Source: Pachyseris speciosa (lineage: Eukaryota; Cnidaria; Anthozoa; Scleractinia; Pachyseridae). From it: a stretch of DNA of 64,000 nt. The notes below the pieces were generated by a model. It saw only the letters and a program-made list of their open reading frames with translations. It made no database searches and was not told the origin of the DNA. The position numbers and the translations under genes are program-made. The stretch is taken from positions 171,001-235,000 of the forward strand of contig JAEMWC010000612.1 in NCBI GenBank assembly GCA_016490735.1. The letters run 5' to 3'. Every line of letters starts with the position of its first letter. Within the stretch, counting starts at the first letter, position 1. Shown piece by piece: positions 1-10,315 of this stretch.

Positions 1-1290
1 GCACTTCAGTGACATTGAACACTACTTCTTTAATGCCTCCATGTTGATGGATATACAATGTGCAGGTGCCAAGGTTCTTTATATTATGACCTCCATATGA
101 AGTTATTTTGAATTCTGCAGGGCTCAGAGGCCTTTTGTTGGGACTGGGGATTAATCTGTCAGGGTCTTGTTTGGAGATGACATTACTAGCGCCAGTATCA
201 ATTTTGCAGGTGAGTGGCATGGTCTGTGTATGGGAGGGGCTCACTGAGATTCGGATTTCAGTCATCACCTTGGTTCGGCAGTATTCTCCTTCAACTGTGG
301 CGAAGTGTGAGGTGTCGGGTGTATAGCTTGTAGGTGAGCCTTGCTGGGCTGTCAATGTTCCAGAAAGATGGTATCGTCTTCGCCACTTTCAGACTGGTCT
401 TTTTGTATTTCCATGACATTTGAACTTTTCTTTGATATGCATACTTTACTGAAGTGACATCATTTGTACAGCTGCGGCATTCCACTCCACTTCCTAGGCA
501 CTTTTGTTCTCTGGGGTGGGGGTATCTCCGCATCTGAAACACTGTCTTAGATTGCTGTCAGATTTTTTTTATAGCCTTTGCCACCATAGCTTCAAGGGTT
601 GGGAGAACTTTCTGTTCAGCTGCCTTATTTTATCAAATTTGTTTTCTGCTTGGCTGGGGGTTGGAAGATTATTCATCGCTTTCAGTGGCATGCGAGTGGC
701 TTCGTCGTTCCGTCAATTTCCTGTGCTTTTGTGAGGGGTGGTTCGTTGACTTTTGCGATGCAGTTTCCTCTTACTTCCTCTAAGTCGATTCCAAAGACTA
801 GTGTATCATGCATCATTAGCTCGTCGTGCAGGTTTTCAGGATAACCAGAGCTCTGTATAAGTATCTTTGCCTCAGTTAAGAAGGCATCGAGGGAACGATT
901 GTTCTGTTTCAGACTTCGCAGATAGTATCTGTTCAAGATGTGGTTGCTTGAGGTTTAGCATAATTCTCAAATCTGGTCCAGTACTCATTCAGGTCTTTCT
1001 GCTGGTCATCTGTTAGCGCCCACGAGTTGAACAACTCTATGCCGACCAGAGTAACACGTACTTGCATTTTTGGTCTTCATCTCGTCTTTTGAGTGGACCT
1101 TCAAACAGCAGCTCGCATTTCTGGCGAAAACGCTTGAATCTTCTTAGCAGATCTGGGCCGGGAGTCCAATCCATTTTGGGGAATTCGAATTCAGTTAAGT
1201 CGCTCATCCTGTCACGATGTTTACAGTAACGGGTGAATTGAATTTCGTCGGTGAAGTCGGCGAAGCAGCAAAACATTTTGGTCAACACTG
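1..1290 (-). pseudogene. Ty3/gypsy retrotransposon gag-protease fragment, broken
   Basis: Read on the minus strand, the piece begins with a gag-like ORF whose ATG is near 1207 (protein starts MSDLTEFEF). It continues at about 936-682 with a segment typical of metazoan gypsy Gag (LDAFLTEAKILIQSSGY...DELMMHDTLVFGI). A degenerate zinc-knuckle region follows near 540-440, with CxxC pairs spread over two frames. At 300-1 lies an aspartic protease in one open frame, with the catalytic D-T-G-A motif encoded at 185-199. The reading frame changes at least twice and a stop falls in the knuckle region, so the copy is dead. The element continues off the left edge, where RT would be expected. No LTR was recognised on the 5' side. 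The family assignment is from motif recognition only. Confidence 0.72.
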
Positions 1291-3660
1291 TTAATCCGGT
1301 CTTCTAAATTTACTGGAGAAGATCCCACTTCTGACATCCATGTAAAATAACTGACTTTATTCTAAACGGTTCTCCATTACATTCATATGGGGTTCTCTCT
1401 GATAATAAGTCATGATGTCTCTGGAAATAGGACTTCGTGTACCAGTCATGTAATTGACATTGGACTAATAGCTTTACTGAAAAATGTATCACTTGGAAAT
1501 GAACTGTTCTTTGGTGATACAAGAATGAGGAACATAGACAGGGAGGTGTTTCGGCTCTGTCTGAAATTGTTTCTATTCTGAAATATTTGTACTTCAGACA
1601 GGCAGCCTTTACTGCTCTCTCTACGATGCCTAGACACCAATACAAGAAAGCTCGATTCCGGCACCAATTTCGATTTAAGTTAAAATGTGAGTTTTCAGGT
1701 TTAATTTTGTCTTTAACCAACTGCTCTTTAGTTTTGGTTGCTGAAGTGCAATCTTCGCATAAGTAAACTGACGATTGGTACATCTTGAAAGATGTTGTGT
1801 AACTGAAAAGAGACAGAATGTACACAACATTAACATAAACCAACCTATGGAATCTCTTCACAAGGGACAGCACATTGACATGCATGGTGCACTGCCTATC
1901 CAGTCTGGCGACAGAATCAACATGATCATCAAGATGCGCTCCTTTGTGGTGTGTACCAAACTGTGTCCTATATGCAGGCTGGTAACTTCTGGTTGGGGCA
2001 GTGGTGATGCTCTTACAACTACACTTAATTCGGTCTCAGTCTGTGCTACGATTTAACTGACTAGTAGGACGGAAAATAACGATTTGTCGAGTCAGAACTA
2101 ACATGAGTTTGCTTGTTCTGCTAGTTCTCGACAGCAAAATAGTATATATTCTCTATGCGAAAGGGCGTAAACGCCGCTATAATTTTGCGAGAATAGCGTC
2201 TGCATAAGTCCCATTAGATTGACTTGATTTTCTCAGTGAGCGTGAGTGTGTGAACGTAACTAACGTCACGATGACATTGCGCGCACTAGATGAACTACAT
2301 CATGGATAGTCTGTATATGAGAACCCTGCGTAAAGAACGGGTATATCACACGACTCCCTAGTTAAGGCACAGATCGCAAATATAGGCTTTCCTTGAAGAA
2401 GAAGGGCTTACGTGCTCTGGGTATTCAGTCCAGTTGAAGAACTTTTATTGCAGTAACTGAAACTGGACTCAAACTTGACTCTAACCCCGGATTAGCTTAA
2501 TCAAGCTTTCAACAACTGGGCCCACAAGGAAACAACTATATGCCGTTTTTCACTAGAACCGGGAGAGCCCTAACTTCTATTCATAGCCGTCACCAAGGGC
2601 AAAGTGAGCTGTTTGTTTGGCTGTGCAGTGGCTACAGAATTCAAGCTGACAGCTGTTTTCGGTTCACCGTACCGACAACAGTAATGGCGCGATAAGTCAT
2701 TGCTACTTGCCAAACAGAAATTTGGGTTGCATACCGTGTCGTCTGTTGTGTTCCTAAGGCTGAAAATTTCAGGCTTTTGACCTACTTTGCCCCTCTTTCT
2801 CCTTGAGTACATTGTTTTGTACCGGACATTTGATTTCCCGGATTTGAAAATGTTGGAATCTATTGTTTTAGTACTGCCCTCTCATTGGTTGGTCCCGGTT
2901 TCAGTGAACGCAGTGTAGTAGTACTTCTTCTACTGAGAAACTGGATAAATCAGATGCTTAAGAAGTTCGATTAGTTACATGGGATATATTCTCTTATGAA
3001 GAGAAATTATGGGTATTATTGAGGACTCAAAAAATCCCTTCGCTCTCGTGGCTCTCTGCTACTTATTGACAAGGAAAATACGATGATGAACACGGGCTCA
3101 ACTAACACAATAAGAACGGTCAACATTGCACTTTCACCACTTGACAAGAGACTGGCAACTGTAGAGATAATGAGAAGGTGTAGTTTACTGTGCCTTCCAT
3201 AAATAAAATTGGAGCAGAAAGTAATTTTCAGCATGCGGAATTAACCAAATGTACAACTTTCCTTGCTTCCGAAACCATGGATGACATTATATAGGTCTAT
3301 ATATATTGACAGAGTGGATGGCTGACTGGACATCATCATTTGGGGAAAAGTACAACCGCACAAAGTATTCATAGGTGTGAAATGCAAATTTGATAGTGCA
3401 AAATAGGCTTAAGGAAAGCAATTTTACTGGGATGAAAATAAAAGACAATTGGGTCACGCGATCACTTTATTTCATCACACTGACCTCCTTTCGTGATACA
3501 TACATCGCAAATGTGAAGAACTGTATTGCAATGGACTAAATGATTAGATTACAACGATTAAATGCTTGGATTTGGGACGATTAACACGGGGACGTCTTCG
3601 CATTTGAACGATTAACAATGGTTTACAGTACTTTTGGGTCGACTCTCATATACCGGGAAC
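1291..3660. other. Intergenic, no supported gene
   Basis: Several short open frames exist on both strands (for example a 191-codon one at 1310-1885 on the minus strand), but none has a recognisable domain or convincing composition. The gypsy LTR and leader could lie just above 1290, but I could not identify LTR ends or a primer-binding site. Confidence 0.5.
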
Positions 3661-3681
3661 TGAAATCGTTAATTATTACCT

Positions 3682-4400
3682 AACAGCAGGAACAGTGGGC
3701 ACAGAGGAACAGTGGGAGCAGAGGAACAGCAGGAACAGAGGAACAGTGGGCACAGAGGAACAGTAGGAACAAAGGAACAGTAAAAACAGAGGAACAGTAG
3801 GCGCAGAGGAACGGTGGGCACACAGGAACATTGGGCACAGAGGAACAGTAGGAACAGAGGGCATAGAGGAACAGAGGAACATTAGGCAAGGAGGAACAGT
3901 AGGCACAGAGGAACAGTGGGCACAGAGGAACAGAGGAACAGTGGGCACATAGGAACATTGGGCACAGAAGAACAGTAGGAACAGAGGGCATAGAGGAACA
4001 GAGGAACATTGGGCAAGGAGGATCAGTAGGCACAGAGGAACAGAAGAACAGTAGGAACAGAGTTACAGTACGCACAGAGGAACAGTAGGAAGAGAGGAAC
4101 AGTAAGAACAGAGAGACAGTAGGCACAGACGTACAGTGGGCATAGAGGAAGAGTAGGAACAGAGGAACAGTAGGAACAGAGATACAGTAGGCACAGAGGA
4201 ACAGAGGTACAGTAGGAACAGATGTACAGTAGGCACAGAGGAACAGTAGGCACAGTGGAACAGTAGGTACAGAAGAAAAGTATGCATAGAGGAACAATGG
4301 GCACACAGGAACATTAGGCAGGGAGGAACGATGGGCACAGAGGAACAGAGGGCAGAGAGGAACACTGGACATAAGGAATAGTGGGCACAGAAGAACAGAG
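3682..4400 (-). repeat. 17-bp minisatellite array, copy 1
   Basis: Degenerate tandem repeats of a 17-bp unit; on the minus strand the consensus is CCTCTGTGCCCACTGTT. Because 17 is not a multiple of 3, all three frames encode the same 17-residue pattern (VPTVPLCPLFLCAHCSS) in rotation and stay open, so the long ORFs here are artefacts. The outer flank at 3640-3680 (TCTCATATACCGGGAACTGA) is shared with the arrays at 19.9-22.2 and 58.8-59.6 kb. This copy is the most diverged, with many units reading CCTACTGTT or CCTCTGTTCC. Confidence 0.92.
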
Positions 4401-4996
4401 GCTGAAAAGTGTGCAAAATATTGTCATCGGGCACGTTTCGAAAAGAGTTCCAAATGTTTTGCTCCTTGCTAATGTGTTCATTTGTTATGTTTCCAATTTT
4501 GTCAATTGCACTTTTGCACTAAAAGTACCAGGTGTCAGAGCAGTATTTCTCTTCATGGCGTGAGGACAGCAAGTGCTAATTTATTAGTTTGGGCATGTAA
4601 AGTTGAAATGATGTTTTTGCTTTTAATTTTTAGTTTAACAACTTCTAGAATTTTTTTACTTTAAATTTCTTCCGTTTTCGTCTGTGGAAAAAATCTTTGT
4701 GTTCAGTCGCTGCTGTTCTTGTCCCAAAATAAAAGTTGAACAAGACATAATTAAACTTTTTGGTAAATGACTGTTTGAGAATTTCGCTGCCACGAATAAA
4801 AAACTGTCATCATTTTCTTTTCCACCTTATTAGGTATATTGAGAGAAGTACAAAGGCATAAACCTAAGATATGACAGTAGTTTGGCGGCAGTATGATAGA
4901 GCGGTCTCGGCCATGAAATGTTGTCAGTCAGATAGCTAAGAATGATTTCTTCACTGAAGTCAATCATGCCAAACACTAGAGTGTTTGTTCTACTTT
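4401..4996. other. AT-rich intergenic stretch
   Basis: No gene or clear repeat seen. It separates the first 17-bp array from the CGATTCG block, which adjoins the array directly in the other two copies. Confidence 0.5.
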
Positions 4997-5293
4997 TAAT
5001 GAAATTAAATTGAATCGACAACGTATTCCACCCTCCCTGTTGCCTTGCAGCGGTATTGTGTCTAAGACTCTCGCTAACCGGTTAGCTCAGTGGTAGGGCA
5101 CCGGACTAGCGTGCGGGAGGTCGCGGGTTCAAACCCCGGCCAGACCAACACTCAGGGTCTTAAATAATTGAGGAGAACGTGCTGCCTTTGTAATAACATC
5201 TGCAAATGGTTAGACTTTCTAGTCTTCTCGGATAAGGACGATAAACCGTAGGCCCCGTCTCACAACTCTTCATAATTGATTCTGTGGGACGTA

Positions 5294-5326
<33 letters not shown>

Positions 5327-5590
5327 GACGTAGTTCCCGGTGTGGTGGTCTATCTCTCATCTGCTGGTTAAATGCTCGGAGATATTAGCTGCACAAGCTA
5401 CTCTACAATCCGAGGGTAAATAAAGTAATGTAATGTATATGTAGGTGAGACGATTCGACTGCCAAAACAGACGAATATAATCGATCGAATCGAGTCGAAT
5501 CGACAACGGTATTCTGTCTAAGACTTTCGCGAATCGACTTCCAGTAACACGATTCGTCTGCTAACATAGACGAATCGACTGTAAAGTACG
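4997..5590. repeat. CGATTCG-rich repeat block, copy 1, split by a SINE
   Basis: The left part (4997-5075) and right part (about 5441-5590) match the ~130-bp units at 19.33-19.80 kb: each contains GAATCGACAACG, then CGGTATT-TGTCTAAGACT, then GACTTCC and GACGAATCGA. The unit is interrupted after TCTAAGACTCTCGC by the SINE and resumes at GGTGAGACGATTCGACTGCC. The SINE is therefore younger than this repeat. Confidence 0.8.
5076..5440 (+). repeat. tRNA-derived SINE (full-length head)
   Basis: The 5' head resembles a tRNA. The RNA polymerase III A box (TAGCTCAGTGG) is at 5083-5093 and the B box (GGTTCAAACCC) at 5126-5136. An anticodon-arm-like stretch lies between them, but there is no proper acceptor pairing, so this is a SINE rather than a functional tRNA gene. 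The body (about 5210-5420) recurs at 42471-42676 with high identity, including GGATAAGGACGATAAACC and GTAAAAGAACCCACACACT. It ends with GAGGGTAAATAAAGTAATGT and a short ATGT-type tail. Target-site duplications were not clear. Confidence 0.85.
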
Positions 5591-5629
5591 GCTCATGTAA
5601 AGTACGGCGTTTGACACGGACTTTGCAGA

Positions 5630-5790
5630 CTGAAAATAGTTTTTTTAAAAGCCCTGGGGAGGGGGGGGTACTCCCGAAAAATTGGGTGGGGGTGTGCGGT
5701 CCGCTTCCTGAAACCCTCACCCTATTTCAGACCAAAATCTGCGATTTTCCTTACCCTTTTTCAGACCTGACCAAAAATTAAATAGCTTAT
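5630..5790. repeat. Putative interspersed repeat fragment
   Basis: A G-run with GGGGGGGGTACTCCCG is followed by two diverged copies of an ACCCT-TTTCAGACC word (near 5717 and 5753). The style is that of an interspersed repeat I associate with anthozoan genomes. Only one copy is in this window, so the call is weak. Confidence 0.35.
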
Positions 5791-6536
5791 TTCATACCTA
5801 TTGCACGTACACAGTTGGCGTAAACATAATTAAAAGACAAAAAAGAACCTGAGGGCTTTTGTTGATGGTCTTATCGGCTAAAGATGAAGAAGTAGATTTT
5901 TCTAAAATTATAGATATGAAGCATAGGAAAACAGGACGTCGCTTTGCGATGTGTAGTGTTTTCTATGGAAATTAATTGTAAAATTAGTCCCGTCATCCAA
6001 TCCGATTGGTCAATAAATATGGTCCAACACCAGGTAAGACTGGTCACTGTAAATTAACATAAAGAAACGTCCGATTTTCATTTGGAAATGGAACCTTTCC
6101 GCCCTTTAATTTGCTTAATAATTATATTCAGAACTAATATATGTCAATGATTGCAACCATACAACAAATGGCATTATTATCATTTTATTTATTTTTCTTT
6201 TGTTGTTAAAAGACACCTTGTTTGTAGTCGGTCTTTGTTTTTTCGTAATATCAGCTTCTGTCTACTTCAACTTAGCTTCCCTGGGATAGTTGACCTTGTT
6301 AAAGTTGGATTCTAAAAAGAGAGAAATTTCCCATACCTCTTGGCTTAGTTGTAACCAAAAAAAGGTCATTTGACTGACAAGAAAAAAAGTTAAAACAGCT
6401 GATAAAGTTTAACATAGAGCTACTCAAACACAGGACACTAGCTAATGTTTAGATCATTTATGCGGTTATAATCGACACATTTCAGTTGAAATCCGGCACA
6501 GAATTGACTAATGAGGTGTGTACTTATGCCACTTAC
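5791..6536. other. AT-rich intergenic, nothing recognised
   Basis: No open frame above background and no repeat that recurs in the window. Confidence 0.5.
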
Positions 6537-7095
6537 TTTAATCAATTTGCGTCAAAACTAAAATGGGGATCTTGAAACAGCTGCAACGGAAGCTTTATGG
6601 AGAATCGGCCATCGGCCTTCTTTATAACGAATTCTTTATTATCAACAGTTGATTTGGTAACTTGACCACAGCAGAGATTCAAGTACCAACGTTTCGAGCG
6701 TTAGCCCTTAGTGAAAGCGAATCGCCTTTTTATAGTCTGCTATGCAAAATTAAAGTTCGCCCGCTTCTATCTTTTTTGCACGGTTAATTTAAAATAAAAC
6801 ATGTAGGGCTATAACTCTGATCAATTTGGATCAAAACTTAAACACAGACCTTAAAACAGCTGAAACGGAAGTTTCATGGACAATCGGCCATCTTCCTTCT
6901 TTATAATGAATTCAGTATTATCAACAGAGTTGATAAGGAAACTTGACCACCTTAAAAACACTCGTGCACAGACGTTTCTAGTTTAGCCATTTGTCAGGAG
7001 GAATCGCCCTTTTTATAGACTACTAAGTACAATTCAAGTTATGTCCGCTTCTATATCTTTTGTGCAGGGAAATTTAAGATGAAAACATACACGTC
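6537..7095. repeat. Tandem duplication of a ~278-bp unit
   Basis: Two diverged copies start near 6538 and 6816. Shared words in order: ATCAATTTG-GTCAAAACT, AAACAGCTG-AACGGAAG, AATCGGCCATC, CTTCTTTATAA-GAATTC, TATTATCAACAG, AACTTGACCAC, ACGTTTC, GAATCGCC-TTTTTATAG and CCGCTTCTAT. No coding potential is seen. Confidence 0.7.
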
Positions 7096-9025
7096 AATTA
7101 AAAACAAGGAAAACCAACAAAGGAATTTCATTAGAATCGATTATGGCACTAGCGGATGTCACGTAACGTTGGAGAGTGCACACCGACAAAAAAGAGATCA
7201 GGAATAATGCTTTTTATAAATCGATAGCATAGAAGACAATGTTGATAAAACTTTTTAATATCTTTTAAGGTAATTCCCTCGAAAAGAATGTACTCTTACA
7301 TTCTTAAGATTTTCAAACTTCGCGCAATTAATATCCACGGATAGGACATAACATAGGAAAAAACGCAATAAAAAGACGGTGTCACCGTGCTGGTTTTCGC
7401 CCTACATGCCTGTTATTCTGAGTGTTTTTACGAGAAATATTCGAAACTTAACCGAAAAAAAAATGTTATTATGTAACAAACACTATGAATAGTAGTGAAA
7501 CCTAGCGCCTAATTGACTATGTGTACGTGTGTCTGGGCAATAATCTTTCAGTATGGTGATTTCCCAAATTGCCTGATCTTGCAAATGATGTAAGGATAAT
7601 GGACCACTTCGTCATCATCCCTTATTCCTCCCTGGCTCCAAATGCAGAGTTTCACATCATTTATGTGTAAAGAATCCAACTTCTACTATTAAACTATTTT
7701 TCTCCTTAAAATACGTTTTTCGTGTGCCTATGGTGGTGGTGTTACGGGACGTTTTTCTGTAAAACTAGATTTAAAGTAAAGTTCGCAAACATCAAAGTCT
7801 TTCTGATCATGAAGCGATTCATTTAGGTGTTTTCCACCTGCCTTTGGAAGAAAGTCTTTGGAATGTGAAATAAGCTTTAAATTGTAAAGGTGTGAATAGT
7901 GAGAATTTCTTCTATTCGCTAAGCTTACGTTAGTGAATGAGCTGTTCGAATATTATTGGTCGGAATTCGCAATTCGCCAGTCACAATTCGCCTGTCAGTA
8001 AGAGCTTTGAGTTCTACCTGTAACGAAATGAGTCAAGATCTACAATAAACGCCATGTTCCTGACCGAAGCTCTGGTCCACTTGATGTAGAAAGATCCCGG
8101 AAGGTGGCAGGGCACCTCTCGCTCAGCAATGGAATCCTCGAAAAGCCCCTGTTACAGTGGTCACCGTGCTCGTTTCTTTGCAACACGACAAGAAAGGGAA
8201 AATTTTGGCTGACAAAACCTAATGTCTAGGCAAATACGCCACGCAATCTCGTTCCCAGAGGCTGCGATCCTTTTGGCCAGCATAAAGGATACGGAACCTC
8301 TGGTCGAATCCAAAAAAGGACACTTCTGATTGGCTGGTAAAAACAACGCAATAAACATGACCGGATGAACCGCATCGGAAGTTGTTTTCGCGAAGTGTCA
8401 GGCAATGGCGGAACGAAAGCTACGGAAATGATCACAAGCAAAGGAAAATTACTGTCGTTGTAATAATGCGGTTAGAAAACACCGCGTTTAAGTTTGTAGA
8501 GATAAGGCGAAATTAAATGGAATCTTAATAGCTCTCAAACAGCTTACAGATGTCGATTTACAACATGTACTCTGACCAATGTTCAAGGTATTTGTGCCGT
8601 TCGTGTTTAAATAAAACTTTCCACATCAAAACCAATGATAAAGGAGTTGAAATATCTTGTTGAAGAGTTAGAGTAGGCGAGGCAATGTGCAGATCATGTT
8701 CAAAGAGAGCGTAAGTTAGACGAGGAATATGGTAGTCGAATTTCGCAACAATATGGTTAATTGACAGTGAATTGATTCAATATATAAACAGAATATAGTC
8801 GTCTTTAATGAGATTGATCAATTGTGTAATAAATAATTTATACATATACCGTAAAATACTCCCTCAGAGGCTGATTTTTCCATCTATTTTTGAGGAGGGT
8901 TGCACTTATTAAAGAGAAGGCTTATCATAAGAGAAATTGGGCAAAGTTTAAAACTGGAGCAGCAATGTTTGGTAATGTTAGGACAATAGTAAAAAGGAAT
9001 AAAGTTATAGACAACTATTGAATTA
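7096..9025. other. Intergenic, no supported gene
   Basis: AT-rich, with only short chance ORFs. No RNA gene or duplicated element was recognised. Confidence 0.5.
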
Positions 9026-9341
9026 TGCACATGTCATCGGCTTCCCCGTGGGGTGGACCCCCGGGCCTACCAGGGAGATATGTGGGGGAATACAAGGAGA
9101 TGGGTGGGATTCGTTACCCGAGGGTAGGGGAAAATCTTGACAATGTTTTACGATCAAAGAGTAGGGGGTGGGGGAATTCACAAGTTTGAAAAGGATGTAA
9201 CGGGGATTTTCAGGTGAAAGTCACCTCACCCAGGGGACTTTGTCTTGAGAGATTCGCCGACTCCCCGGGGAAATTCCTCAAGTTTGCTGGACTGATTTTA
9301 CAATCCCCCTGGCTGGCCCGGGGAAGCCGATAACATGTGCA
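9026..9341. mobile_element. Short TIR element (MITE) with TTA target duplication
   Basis: The ends form an inverted repeat: TGCACATGTCATCGGCTTCC on the left, and TGCACATGTTATCGGCTTCC when the right end is read in reverse. A TTA trinucleotide flanks it on both sides (9023-9025 and 9342-9344), consistent with a 3-bp target-site duplication as in PIF/Harbinger-type elements. The interior is G/C-rich (CCCCGTGGGGTGGACCCCCG) with no ORF. The superfamily is inferred from TSD length and sequence only. Confidence 0.75.
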
Positions 9342-9409
9342 TTACTTTCTCCAGCTATTTTTAATCATACTGCTGTTTGAGACCTGTCATTTTCTATGCA
9401 ATGTGTCCT

Positions 9410-10315
9410 TCAAGGTCAAGTTGTGATGATGTTGAAGCCAAAAACATCTGACTCAGGGTACGAGTACAACACTCTTTTCTCATTCATGATCTGGGTACTG
9501 GGCGTCAAACTGAACAAAACATTCTATATTTGGCAATAGGAGCAGTTCCTATTGGCTCATACTGCTCGCACTCTGCATTTATTGCAAGGTTACCATATAT
9601 CGAATATCTCTCATGGAAAGAGCATGTTAGTAAAGTGTGTACCAAGGTCAACAAGCGCTTGGGTCTACTCGGCCGTATCCGATCATGTCTAACGCTTAAG
9701 GCAGCGAAATGCGTATACAACTGTCTCGTGTTACCATTCCTGTGCTATACCGACATGGCCTGGGGTGAATTGTCTGCTGAGTGCAAGAGTAGATTACAGC
9801 GCCTAACTTAGAATCTATCAGGAAAAGGAGTAAATTAATCTTAGTCTATAAATGTCTCAATGATTTAGTGCCCCAGTATCTTTGTGATTATTTTAGTAGA
9901 AACCACAGTTTCCATAGTTACAATACAAGTCGGCGTGAAGATATTCATCCTTCAAGACCCAAGCTTAGCCTCGGGAAGAGAACTTTTAGATACTCTGGAG
10001 CGATTTTATTTAACTCCTTACCTGAAACATTCAAACGGGCAGCGTCCTTGGAGGCTTTTAAGCGACTATTGATGAAACACGATTTTGTATAGTTTTCGAT
10101 CATTAGTGTGCAATTGTAATATTGTAACACCTTAGCCTTTAGAGTCATATATATTGTAGTTCTTTTCTCAGACCTCTAGTTTTCAGATTACAAGTGTTCA
10201 TTATTATTCATTTTATTGATACTATGAGTTAGGTGTAAACAGGGCCCCTCAGGATAACAGCCCCGTAGCTGACTGGGCCACCCTGTTTTAAATAAAGTTC
10301 ACATTACATTACATT
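9410..10315 (+). pseudogene. LINE reverse transcriptase C-terminal fragment and 3' tail
   Basis: The translated pieces match the post-RT region of Jockey/CR1-group LINEs: LGVKLNKT, then SWKEHVSKVCTKVNKRLGLL and LVLPFLCYTDMAWGEL, then in another frame NDLVPQYLCDYFSRN, HSYNTSRR and FRYSGAILFNSLPETFKRA. The frame breaks near 9525-9606 (about 80 extra bases) and again near 9810. After the stop at about 10092 a non-coding tail leads to AAATAAAGTTCACATTACAT and further ATTAC/ATTCAC units, a typical LINE 3' end. The copy is 5'-truncated and inactive. Confidence 0.82.

Noticed and set aside
1310..1885. 191-codon minus-strand ORF
   Set aside because: No domain, irregular composition, and next to a decayed retroelement; not supportable as a gene.
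3682..4400. CRISPR array
   Set aside because: The 17-bp units are directly adjacent without unique spacers, and the genome is eukaryotic.
3676..4434. Minus-strand ORFs up to 230 codons
   Set aside because: Same minisatellite artefact.
5081..5150. Functional tRNA gene
   Set aside because: A and B boxes are present, but the acceptor arms do not pair and the sequence continues into a repeated SINE body.
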